This document shows, piece after piece, positions 1 to 5,809 of a stretch of DNA of 5,809 bases. The translations under genes and the position numbers were made by a program. The stretch is from Porphyromonadaceae bacterium. GTDB taxonomy: Bacteria > Bacteroidota > Bacteroidia > Bacteroidales > UBA11471. How positions within the stretch are numbered: position 1 is the first letter of the stretch; every line of letters begins with the position of its first letter. Below the pieces are notes generated by a model. It did not search any database. It saw only the letters and a list, made by a program, of their open reading frames with translations, and was not told where the DNA came from. The stretch covers positions 1 to 5,809 of the forward strand of contig JAJQIP010000204.1 of assembly GCA_021199145.1 (NCBI GenBank), read 5' to 3'.

Positions 1-299
1 AGCAGATTGCCGATTTGATGACGGTGGATGATGGTGGGGACGAGGTTTTCGACCAGATAAACGAGATGATGCGTACCCGGAACTTCTCCAATTTCGACAA
101 GGTGCTGGAGACGCGCGACCGCCTGTTCGATACCATTGTCTCCGTCATCAAGAGCCAGTTGCGCCGTATGGACGAGAAGAGCAGCACAAAGGCTTGTTAC
201 CTCTATCTGTCGATTCTCAACGAGACCAAATCGATGGTGCTCCAGTCGCGCAACCTGTTGAAATCGTTGAGCTACTTCCTGCAGAACAAGGAGGAGTAG
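1..299 (+). CDS. C-terminal fragment of a helical membrane-associated protein, possibly a PiT-family inorganic phosphate transporter (5' end outside window)
   Basis: The reading frame is open from the window edge (first full codon at position 3) to a TAG at 297-299, so this is the last ~98 residues of a longer protein; the internal ATG at 18 is not a credible start. The visible part is hydrophilic and helical with no membrane segment. It has many charged residues (EVFDQINEMM, then a Lys/Arg/Asp/Glu-rich stretch) and ends with a Tyr-Leu-x-Ile-Leu-Asn-Glu-Thr-Lys-x-Met-Val-Leu-x-x-x-Asn-Leu-Leu-Lys pattern. From memory, that ending resembles the PhoU-like cytoplasmic tail of the long PiT phosphate permeases of Bacteroidales. 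The family call rests on this resemblance alone; other transporters with helical cytoplasmic tails remain possible. Only 32 bases separate it from the next gene and no terminator is visible between them. Confidence 0.5.
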   Translation, partial: QIADLMTVDDGGDEVFDQINEMMRTRNFSNFDKVLETRDRLFDTIVSVIKSQLRRMDEKSSTKACYLYLSILNETKSMVLQSRNLLKSLSYFLQNKEE

Positions 300-331
300 A
301 TTCCTTCCGACGATAAGAATTTTATACCGAT

Positions 332-1867
332 ATGAAAAAACAGCTTTTCCTCCTCTCTCTCTTCGCCCTCCTTTTCGGGCTTCTCTCCCTCTCTGAGACG
401 AAGGCCGACGTGAAACTTCCGGCCATCTTTTCCGATCATATGGTGCTCCAGCAGCAGACGCAGGTGCGCTTGTGGGGAAAGGCCTCTCCCGGGGAGAAGG
501 TCACTGTCGCCGTGTCGTGGCGGAAAGGAAAGTGGAAGGTTACGGCCGATGCCGACAGTTGCTGGCGGGTGGAGATTCCTACGCCGGCGGCCTCTTCCGA
601 GGCGGCTTCCCTGACGGTCAAAGGACGCAATACGATTCAGGTGAAGGATATTCTCATCGGGGAGGTGTGGCTCTGTTCGGGTCAGTCGAACATGGAGTTC
701 CCGGTCTCCTACGACTCTATCAGCAATTGGAAAAACGGCATGAGCAACGCCGCCGAAGTGTTGCAGGACGCCGATTATCCTGCCCTCCGCCTCTTCCGTG
801 TCGACCATCAGTTGGCCCCCGACGGTCCGCTTGACGATTGTAGGGGGGCATGGGAGATTTGTACTCCGGCTACGGCCGCTACCTTTTCGGCGGTAGGTTT
901 TATCTTCGGCCGCAAAATCCATACCGAGATAGGAGAGCCGGTAGGGCTTATCCAGTCTACGTGGGGCGGTACGCACGCCGAGTCGTGGATGGCTCAGGAG
1001 TGTATGCAGGGAGCCTATTACGACTCTTTGCGGGTGAGTCAGGAGCGCATTCTCTCCGCCTATCCGTCCGCCCGAAGCCGGTACGACCAAGAGCGGAAGG
1101 CCTACCAGGCGGCCCGTGCCGAAAATCCCGATACCTCGCTCACACCGCCGGTCAAGCCGGTCTCGCTCAATGCCAATCTGCGGATGTCCACCCTCTGGAA
1201 CGGAATGATTCATCCCATTCTTCCCTATACTATCAAGGGGGTCATCTGGTATCAGGGAGAGAGCAACGACAGCCGAGCCGCCGCCTATCAGTCGGTCTTT
1301 ACCGACCTTATTGCGAGTTGGAGGGCCGCTTGGGGAGAGGGTGATTTTCCCTTCTATTTCGTGCAGATAGCCCCTTACTATAAGCAGTCGCCCCTGTTGC
1401 GGGAGGGGCAGCTGAAGGTGTGGCGGCAGGTGGAGAATACCGGTATGGCGGTCATCACCGATGCGGGCGACTCCACCAATATTCATCCCCGCAACAAGGT
1501 CATTCCCGGGGAGAGGCTCGCTTTCTGGGCCTTGTCGCACGACTACGGCCGAGATATTCCCTACATGGGTCCGGTCTACCGCACGATGACGGTGAATGAC
1601 TCCGTAGCCGAACTGTCGTTCGACTATACAGGCTCCGGACTTACCTTCCCGGGCGACTCCCTGCAAGGGTTTGTCATTGCCGGGGAGGAGGGTGTTTTCT
1701 ATCCGGCCACAGCGGTCGTCCGAGGTGATAAAGTCGAGGTCTCCGCACCCCAAGTCGCCCTCCCCGTAGCCGTGCGATACGGTTGGGACACCTTTTTCCG
1801 TGTCAACCTCTACAACCGAGAGGGACTGCCCGCCACCCCCTTCCGTACCGACGATTGGGATTTGTAA
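332..1867 (+). CDS. Secreted SASA-family carbohydrate O-acetylesterase (sialate O-acetylesterase-like SGNH hydrolase)
   Basis: The 511-residue product hydrolyses acetyl esters on sugars, judged by family. Residues 1-25 form a Sec signal peptide (Lys-Lys, a Leu/Phe-rich core, then ETKA). Residues 26-105 begin VKLPAIFSDHMVLQQ, the usual opening of the N-terminal beta-sandwich of this family. The SGNH/SASA core follows: block I GQSNMEFPV at 117-125 with nucleophile Ser119; STWGGTHAESW at 209-219; WYQGESND at 306-313 (Asn312 as the block III Asn); and DSTNIHPRNK at 380-389 with catalytic His385. Residue 383, before Ile-His, is Asn, so the acidic partner may be Asp380 or absent. Residues ~410-511 look like a C-terminal beta domain. 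There is no T9SS tail or lipobox, so the periplasm is likely. Sialidases and sialate catabolism genes are absent here, and the adjacent GH105-type gene suggests pectic oligosaccharides rather than sialic acid (inference). The start is the only good ATG before the signal peptide; no clear Shine-Dalgarno, as usual in Bacteroidota. Confidence 0.92.
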   Translation: MKKQLFLLSLFALLFGLLSLSETKADVKLPAIFSDHMVLQQQTQVRLWGKASPGEKVTVAVSWRKGKWKVTADADSCWRVEIPTPAASSEAASLTVKGRNTIQVKDILIGEVWLCSGQSNMEFPVSYDSISNWKNGMSNAAEVLQDADYPALRLFRVDHQLAPDGPLDDCRGAWEICTPATAATFSAVGFIFGRKIHTEIGEPVGLIQSTWGGTHAESWMAQECMQGAYYDSLRVSQERILSAYPSARSRYDQERKAYQAARAENPDTSLTPPVKPVSLNANLRMSTLWNGMIHPILPYTIKGVIWYQGESNDSRAAAYQSVFTDLIASWRAAWGEGDFPFYFVQIAPYYKQSPLLREGQLKVWRQVENTGMAVITDAGDSTNIHPRNKVIPGERLAFWALSHDYGRDIPYMGPVYRTMTVNDSVAELSFDYTGSGLTFPGDSLQGFVIAGEEGVFYPATAVVRGDKVEVSAPQVALPVAVRYGWDTFFRVNLYNREGLPATPFRTDDWDL

Positions 1868-1888
1868 AACCTTAAAATAGAGAATATC

Positions 1889-3094
1889 ATGAAACGAAAA
1901 ATCCGTTGTCTGTTTCTGCTTGCTCTCCTCGCTCCGCTCTCTCTGGCGGCGCAGAAGATGTCGGTGGAGTTCGCCGAGTCGGAGATGGCCCGTTTTCCGG
2001 AGGCGTGGCAGCTCGACCACGGCCACCGTCTCTTTTTCGGTTATGCGCAGGGGGTGGGCTGTTGTGCGATGCTCGATATGTGGCGTTATACGGGCGACCG
2101 CAAATATTACGACTATGTGGCGGCGTGGGCCGATACCCTCATCGACGAGCAGGGCGACATCTATCTCTACGAGATGGCCGATTATAACTTGGATTTCATC
2201 AATTCGGGCAAAGTGCTCTTCGACATCTATGCCGAGACGGGCGATGCCAAATACAAGAAGGCGATGGACCTTCTCGCCCGTCAGTTGGCCCGCCAGCCCC
2301 GTACCCACGAGGGGGCCTTCTGGCATAAGCTGACCTATCCTCACCAGATATGGCTCGACGGTCTCTACATGGCCTCTCCCTTCCTGGCCCGTTACGGGGC
2401 GGAATTCGGCAAGCCCGACTGTATCGACGATGCCGTGCATCAGTTCCTCGTCTGCGGCCGTCGCACCTTTGACAACCGCACGGGACTCTATTTCCACGCC
2501 TACGACGAGAGCCGCAACCAGCGGTGGGCCGACCCCACGACCGGTCACTCCCCCAACTTTTGGGGACGTAGCATGGGGTGGTGGTTCATGGCTTTGGTCG
2601 ACGTGCTCGACTATGTGCCGGCCGACCATCCCCATCGGGCCGACCTCCTGGCGATGATTAAAGGGTTGGCGGCCGCCCTGCCTGCCTATCAGGATGCCGA
2701 CGGCCTCTGGTATCAGGTGCTCGACCAGGTGGAGCGGGAGGGCAATTTCCCCGAGGCTTCGGTCACCTCCATGTTCCTCTATGCCTATGCCAAGGCGGTG
2801 AACAAGGGGTATATCGACGACTCCTACATGGCGGTGGCGCAGAAGGCCTATGCCGGTCTCTGCAAGGTGCTTCTCCGGAAAGATGACGATGGGCTTTGGA
2901 CGCTGACCCGTTGCTGTGCGGTAGGGGGATTGGGCGGCAGCAACTATCGGGACGGTTCGTTTGACTACTACATCCACGAACGGATGCGGGACAACGATGC
3001 CAAAGCCACCGGTCCCTTTATCATGGGATGCATCCAGCTTGAAACTTATGAGGCCGCTCATCCGGCTTCCGTCCCCTCGAAGAGAAAACGGTAA
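1889..3094 (+). CDS. Secreted GH88/GH105-family unsaturated rhamnogalacturonyl (uronyl) hydrolase, YteR/YesR-like
   Basis: The 401-residue product belongs to the (alpha/alpha)6-barrel enzymes that remove 4,5-unsaturated galacturonic acid from lyase-generated oligosaccharides by hydration of the double bond. A Sec signal peptide occupies residues 1-21 (KRK, Leu-rich core, LAA then Gln22). Family motifs appear in order: YNLDFINSGK at 99-108 with Asp102, matching the active-site Asp88 of YteR; HQIWLDGLYM at 152-161 with Asp157, matching the catalytic Asp143 of YteR; HSPNFWGRSMGWW at 220-232; DGLWYQVLDQ at 271-280; EASVTSMF at 289-296; and the C-terminal SNYRDGSFDYY at 351-361 followed by GPFIMG at 375-380. 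Length is normal for the family plus a signal peptide. GH105 (rhamnogalacturonan-derived substrate) is favoured over GH88 (glycosaminoglycan-derived), but this is inference. The gene starts 21 bases after the esterase stop with no terminator between, so co-transcription is likely. Absence of a T9SS tail points to the periplasm. A basic tail (KRKR) ends the protein. Confidence 0.93.
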   Translation: MKRKIRCLFLLALLAPLSLAAQKMSVEFAESEMARFPEAWQLDHGHRLFFGYAQGVGCCAMLDMWRYTGDRKYYDYVAAWADTLIDEQGDIYLYEMADYNLDFINSGKVLFDIYAETGDAKYKKAMDLLARQLARQPRTHEGAFWHKLTYPHQIWLDGLYMASPFLARYGAEFGKPDCIDDAVHQFLVCGRRTFDNRTGLYFHAYDESRNQRWADPTTGHSPNFWGRSMGWWFMALVDVLDYVPADHPHRADLLAMIKGLAAALPAYQDADGLWYQVLDQVEREGNFPEASVTSMFLYAYAKAVNKGYIDDSYMAVAQKAYAGLCKVLLRKDDDGLWTLTRCCAVGGLGGSNYRDGSFDYYIHERMRDNDAKATGPFIMGCIQLETYEAAHPASVPSKRKR

Positions 3095-3271
3095 AAAAAA
3101 CTAAAATCGGGGGAGTAGGGGGATGATAGCGTCAAAATATATAGTATTTGTATCAAAAAAGTTAGTCTCTGTCTGAAAAGAAAATTCCACCTTTGAAGTG
3201 GTGGAAAGTCCGAAGATGGATTTTCCTCTTTGTGCGTGTAGATATAATACCAATCTATAAACTAAAGTAAC
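3095..3271. other. Intergenic leader region between the GH105-type gene and the T9SS cargo gene
   Basis: These 177 bases are much more AT-rich than the flanking genes and most likely hold the promoter and 5' leader of the next gene. Visible structure is a pair of G5 tracts (3109-3113 and 3118-3122), an AT-rich stretch around 3133-3160, the inverted repeat listed separately, and a very AT-rich, G-poor stretch (about 3241-3271) directly before the ATG, which is how many well-expressed Bacteroidota genes begin. I could not find a good match to the Bacteroidota promoter consensus (TTTG, about 19-21 bases, TAnnTTTG); the nearest is TTTG at 3192-3195 with TGGATTTT at 3217-3224, which is poor. No rho-independent terminator for the upstream gene is seen. 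Confidence 0.55.
3185..3206. repeat. Perfect 7-bp inverted repeat in the leader of the T9SS cargo gene
   Basis: TTCCACC at 3185-3191 is the exact reverse complement of GGTGGAA at 3200-3206, with an 8-base spacer (TTTGAAGT). A competing shorter pairing, CCAC 3187-3190 with GTGG 3198-3201, is also possible. There is no T-run after it, so it is not a standard terminator. It lies 65 bases before the start codon and could be a leader hairpin or a binding site for a dimeric regulator. Confidence 0.5.
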
Positions 3272-5581
3272 ATGAAAAAAATTACTTTTTTGGCGGCGGC
3301 AGCACTTGTTTCGGCAGGTTTGTCCGCCCAGACAGTCCAGAAATGGGCGGGATTCAATGAGCCAGATAGCACCGACCTCTATTTCCCGTGGAGTACCATG
3401 TTTGGCGCATGGTGCGGTGAGGATGATGATCCTCTGGATGTAGATGTTGCCGATGCCTTTACGGAAGGCAATATCGCCTTGTTCAACGATGATGTCTACG
3501 ACATTGTGACCGACTCGGAGTGGTTGTACGACCATGAGGGAACCACCAAGCCGACGATTACCTTGCGGAACGATTTCACCATTGGCGGAATCATCGTCGA
3601 CAATTCGGCGCTGACCTATCGGTTCACGCCTGAATCGACCGACTACACTTTCCACAGCGACGATGAGACAGCGACTTTGACCAAGAGGGGTGACGGTGCG
3701 TTGTATACCGACGTACAGAACAACCTTGGTGGCGGTGTCGTTTTGGAGGGGGGTACCATAGCTCGGTACACCAACTCTTCGGTTTCTCTGCCCGTGTTCG
3801 GTAGCAAAATTCAGGTGGCCGAGGGTGCAGATGTTACCGTCGATATGAAGGATTGCGGAGGTGACTACGCTTTGCTGGGTACCGATATAGATATTCCCGA
3901 AGGGTCGACCTTTACCCTTGAGACTTCACGGTATACGGCCATGACCAACGATGCCTCCACCCATATTACCGGTTCCGGTGTTTTCAACTACAATACCCGT
4001 GGTGAGCGGAACTACTGGGGAAACTCCTCCAAAGCGGCCAATCCGGTTGACTGGACAGGCTTCAGCGGTACGCTGAATCTCCGGGGGTCTGAAACCTCTT
4101 CCGGCAGTGAAGGAGCTCGGAGTATCATCTTCCCCTCCACCGCTCCTTGGGGTAAAGGGGCCATGGGCGGCTATTTCGATGCCACCGAAGGCGACTCCCT
4201 CCTCTACAACGTTTGGCTGACCCGTCGGGGAGATTTGGTCGACAGTCTCTGCTACAGTCTGTCAAAGATTGACTTCACGATGAGCAACAATGCCGTTCTC
4301 GCTGTAGAATCGAACGGTTCCAGCGGTGTGACCAACATCACCCTCGTCTCCATGAAGAGCCTCAATACGGATGAGACCACTATGATAGGCGGTTATTACA
4401 AAGATTCGAACCCCCAATTGGGTCTTATTTTCGGGTCGGACAACAACGATTGCCACCTCGATGGTGTCATCAGCGGTTATTGCAAAGGGGGAACTCCGTG
4501 GAAAGAGAACGGTGCAGCCCTCTTCAAGGAAGGTACAGGTACCTGCTATATCACCAACCCGGAAAACTTGATTTATTTGGGCGTTGAGGTTTGGGAAGGT
4601 AAGGTGCTCTTCAATAACCCCAATCCTGAATCGACTACCGCTACCGGCCAACACAAGACCTCCTCTTACAGCGTCGTTACCTGCCGTCCGACCGGAACCA
4701 TCGGCGGTTTCGGGACCATTGGCGGTCACACCACCCTCTACGGTACGATGGAGCCGGGTAGCAACGCTGTCGGTACCCTCCGTATCGACGGTACGAACGC
4801 TGTCATCTCCTACGGTTCAAGTGCGGGTTACTACTACGGCGGATGGGGTGACACCCCGACCCGCTCTGCCGGTAACGCCGCCAACCTGTATGCCTATGCC
4901 GGTTCGACTATCAACTTCGAGGCCATCAACAGCGAAAACTACGATAAGGTATTGGTACAAAACGAGGTTCGTCTTTGCTACGACGGTGTAGACGGGCAGG
5001 TTAACATCAACCTTGCTCCGCGTGACGAATGGTCGTTCGAGGTAGGTGATACTCTCGTATTGTTGGAAACCTCCGCTTTCCATACCTATGGAACGAGCGA
5101 GGATCCTGCCGACTACTTCAACTTCACCGTATCTCCGGATTTTGGTACCGCCAACTTCGCCCTCGAAGTATTGGAAGTTCCGGCCGTTTACGTTGATACC
5201 ACTTACGAAGACTTTGATTCTGGAGAAACAGTGACCGAATCCGTATTGGTTTCTGCCGCTTATGCTCAATTGCGGGCTGTCTGCACGGTTGCCGGCAGCG
5301 GTTCGGCTGAACCGGATGCCATCGAAAGCACCCCGGCTGACGACAACAGCGCATTGAGTGTATATCCGAATCCGGCCGTGAACGGTCAGGTAACCGTAGC
5401 TGTAGCCGCCGATAAGGTAGGTGAGGTTTCGGTTTACAACTCCGCCGCTCAACTGGTTAAATCGGTTGCCACCAGCGAACCGAACCTGACCCTCGATGTA
5501 TCCGACCTCTCCGCCGGTATCTACTACGTACGGGTCGTAACGGCCGACAAAGCCTATACCCAGAAGTTGATTGTGAAATAA
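3272..5581 (+). CDS. T9SS-exported surface protein with autotransporter-passenger-like beta-helix repeats and a type A C-terminal sorting domain
   Basis: The function of this 769-residue protein is not recognised, but its export route is clear. Residues 1-19 are a Sec signal peptide (KK, Ala-rich core, LSA then Gln20). Residues 693-769 are a T9SS type A sorting domain: LSVYPNP at 695-701, a Val-rich strand region, LSAGIYYVRV at 746-755 and the terminal KLIVK. It should cross the outer membrane through the Por/Spr machinery and be cleaved and anchored or released. The body is Gly/Thr/Asn/Asp-rich and strand-forming. Two segments, ~134-168 (LTKRGDGAL...GGVVLEGGTI) and ~415-449 (FKEGTGTCYITN...VEVWEGKVLF), match the look of autotransporter-associated beta-strand repeats. 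Residues 476-507 (GGFGTIGG, then GTMEPGSNAVGTLRIDG) resemble the G-x-G ... PG ... GTL segment of autotransporter passengers. A short Ser/Glu/Pro/Asp-rich linker (~674-693) precedes the sorting domain. Nine cysteines (48, 195, 327, 394, 404, 425, 471, 569, 671) are notable for a beta-helix. It has no visible catalytic motif. An adhesin or structural surface role is plausible but unproven. It is likely a single-gene transcript, with its own leader and a strong terminator 19 bases after the stop. Confidence 0.88.
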   Translation: MKKITFLAAAALVSAGLSAQTVQKWAGFNEPDSTDLYFPWSTMFGAWCGEDDDPLDVDVADAFTEGNIALFNDDVYDIVTDSEWLYDHEGTTKPTITLRNDFTIGGIIVDNSALTYRFTPESTDYTFHSDDETATLTKRGDGALYTDVQNNLGGGVVLEGGTIARYTNSSVSLPVFGSKIQVAEGADVTVDMKDCGGDYALLGTDIDIPEGSTFTLETSRYTAMTNDASTHITGSGVFNYNTRGERNYWGNSSKAANPVDWTGFSGTLNLRGSETSSGSEGARSIIFPSTAPWGKGAMGGYFDATEGDSLLYNVWLTRRGDLVDSLCYSLSKIDFTMSNNAVLAVESNGSSGVTNITLVSMKSLNTDETTMIGGYYKDSNPQLGLIFGSDNNDCHLDGVISGYCKGGTPWKENGAALFKEGTGTCYITNPENLIYLGVEVWEGKVLFNNPNPESTTATGQHKTSSYSVVTCRPTGTIGGFGTIGGHTTLYGTMEPGSNAVGTLRIDGTNAVISYGSSAGYYYGGWGDTPTRSAGNAANLYAYAGSTINFEAINSENYDKVLVQNEVRLCYDGVDGQVNINLAPRDEWSFEVGDTLVLLETSAFHTYGTSEDPADYFNFTVSPDFGTANFALEVLEVPAVYVDTTYEDFDSGETVTESVLVSAAYAQLRAVCTVAGSGSAEPDAIESTPADDNSALSVYPNPAVNGQVTVAVAADKVGEVSVYNSAAQLVKSVATSEPNLTLDVSDLSAGIYYVRVVTADKAYTQKLIVK
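3671..3775 (+). repeat. Autotransporter-associated beta-strand-like repeat 1 (protein level)
   Basis: Codes for about residues 134-168 of the cargo protein. The pattern is Leu-x-Lys-x-Gly-x-Gly-x-Leu, a short Asn-containing segment, Gly-Gly-x-Val-x-x-Gly-Gly-Thr-Ile. It matches, by eye, the repeat typical of type V passenger domains (Lys-x-Gly-x-Gly-Thr-Leu ... Gly-Gly-Thr ... Gly-x-Leu). No profile search was possible. Confidence 0.5.
4514..4618 (+). repeat. Autotransporter-associated beta-strand-like repeat 2 (protein level)
   Basis: Codes for about residues 415-449. It shows Lys-Glu-Gly-Thr-Gly-Thr-x-x-Ile-x-Asn, then a Leu-Gly-Val-x-Val-x-x-Gly-x-Val-Leu strand-turn-strand, the same layout as repeat 1. 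About 250 residues lie between the two copies. Confidence 0.5.
5348..5578 (+). other. Region coding for the T9SS type A C-terminal sorting domain
   Basis: This codes for residues 693-769, the last 77 residues. The tell-tale parts are the Val-Tyr-Pro-Asn-Pro motif near its start, the central Val-x-Val-Tyr-Asn strand (719-723), the Leu-Ser-Ala-Gly-Ile-Tyr-Tyr-Val-Arg-Val strand, and the terminal Lys-Leu-Ile-Val-Lys. The length and order fit the family. Such domains direct cargo to the T9SS translocon and are normally cut off by the PorU sortase. Confidence 0.93.
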
Positions 5582-5600
5582 TCACATCGCTGAGATATTG

Positions 5601-5634
5601 AAAAAAGGAGCGTCCCATCGGACGCTCCTTTTTT
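5601..5634. terminator. Strong rho-independent terminator, symmetrical for both strands
   Basis: GGAGCGTCC at 5607-5615 pairs perfectly with GGACGCTCC at 5620-5628 around a CATC loop. An A6 tract (5601-5606) before the stem pairs with a T6 tract (5629-5634) after it, giving up to 15 bp. It lies 19 bases after the stop of the T9SS cargo gene. The flanking A and T runs mean it could also end transcripts arriving from the right on the minus strand. Confidence 0.93.
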
Positions 5635-5809
5635 GTCGGGGAGAGCTTTCGGGGTTATCCCCTTTTTTTGACGGAGAAAGAGGGGTAGATAAAATCATTT
5701 AGATTAGTTTTTTTCTCATTCTGTGCAGTGTGCCGAGAGCGGATAATTTGTTAATTTGTAACAGAAGTTTTGTGTTTTTACGACACTTTGCTTTTTTGAG
5801 GAATAGGAA
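5635..5809. other. Non-coding AT-rich tail with a weak second hairpin
   Basis: I see no gene in these 175 bases. GGGG 5651-5654 can pair with CCCC 5659-5662 around TTAT, followed by T7 (5663-5669), a possible weak back-up terminator. The same CCCC plus following Ts can instead pair with AAAGAGGGG at 5677-5685 with one mismatch. From about 5690 the sequence is AT-rich with several TTTG words (5747-5750, 5755-5758, 5769-5772, 5787-5790). This is what a promoter region for a gene starting beyond the window might look like, but no well-spaced TTTG/TAnnTTTG pair is present. The final GAGGAATAGGAA is purine-rich and could precede a start codon just outside. Confidence 0.4.

Noticed and set aside
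272..3061. Long minus-strand open frame of 929 codons
   Set aside because: It lies in exact antiparallel codon register over two clear enzyme genes with full catalytic motifs and signal peptides; its translation is low-complexity (Gly, Arg, His, Val-rich) with no recognisable domain. Codon bias explains it.
3109..3122. Two G5 tracts after the GH105 stop codon as a G-quadruplex
   Set aside because: Only two tracts are present; a quadruplex needs four G-runs in proximity.
3243..3248. Exact TATAAT resembling a sigma-70 minus-10 box
   Set aside because: Bacteroidota primary sigma factors use TAnnTTTG rather than TATAAT, no minus-35 partner is found at 17 bases, and the spot lies in a generally AT-rich pre-start stretch.
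3101..3655. Minus-strand open frame of 184 codons over the start of the cargo gene and its leader
   Set aside because: It is in register with the cargo gene codons, lacks recognisable motifs, and its 3' end runs through the non-coding leader.
4817..5452. Minus-strand open frame of 211 codons inside the cargo gene
   Set aside because: Shadow of the repeat-rich, TTA/CTA-poor coding strand; no domain or start context.
5747..5758. TTTG words near TTAATTTG as a Bacteroidota promoter
   Set aside because: TTAATTTG (5751-5758) is one base off the minus-7 consensus, but no TTTG lies 19-21 bases upstream.

Overview
The window looks like a chromosomal segment from a Bacteroidota, most likely order Bacteroidales. 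The main reason is the 769-residue protein at the right, which ends in a type IX secretion system (T9SS) type A sorting domain, found only in that phylum. AT-rich translation starts without a Shine-Dalgarno match, and a secreted glycoside hydrolase next to a secreted SASA-family esterase, fit the same group. T9SS cargo is uncommon in Bacteroides itself, so a relative such as a Barnesiella, Coprobacter, Muribaculaceae or Parabacteroides type lineage is a reasonable guess. The exact genus cannot be read from this sequence.

Layout, all on the + strand: (1) 1-299, the 3' end of a gene cut by the window edge, whose helical C-terminus resembles the cytoplasmic tail of PiT-type phosphate transporters (tentative). 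(2) 332-1867, a secreted SASA-family (sialate O-acetylesterase-like) carbohydrate esterase. (3) 1889-3094, a secreted family GH88/GH105 unsaturated uronyl hydrolase, 21 bases after gene 2 and probably in the same operon. (4) 3095-3271, a 177-base intergenic region with a perfect 7-bp inverted repeat. (5) 3272-5581, a large exported T9SS cargo protein whose body looks like a beta-helix of the kind known from autotransporter passengers. (6) 5601-5634, a strong 15-bp-stem terminator, usable on both strands. (7) 5635-5809, an AT-rich tail with a second weak hairpin and no visible gene.

Genes 2 and 3 make biochemical sense together. The esterase would strip acetyl groups from an oligosaccharide, and the GH105-type enzyme would remove the unsaturated uronic acid that a polysaccharide lyase leaves at the non-reducing end. 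Acetylated pectic (rhamnogalacturonan-type) oligosaccharides are the most likely substrate. Both have Sec signal peptides and no T9SS tail, so a periplasmic site is likely. No SusC/SusD pair, lyase or regulator is in view, so this is at most part of a polysaccharide utilization locus. The T9SS cargo gene is separated by its own leader and terminator, differs in codon use, and is probably an independent surface protein. I see no mobile element, CRISPR array, tRNA or rRNA. The least explained item is the T9SS cargo with autotransporter-like repeats. I do not see clear proof of a wholly new system.
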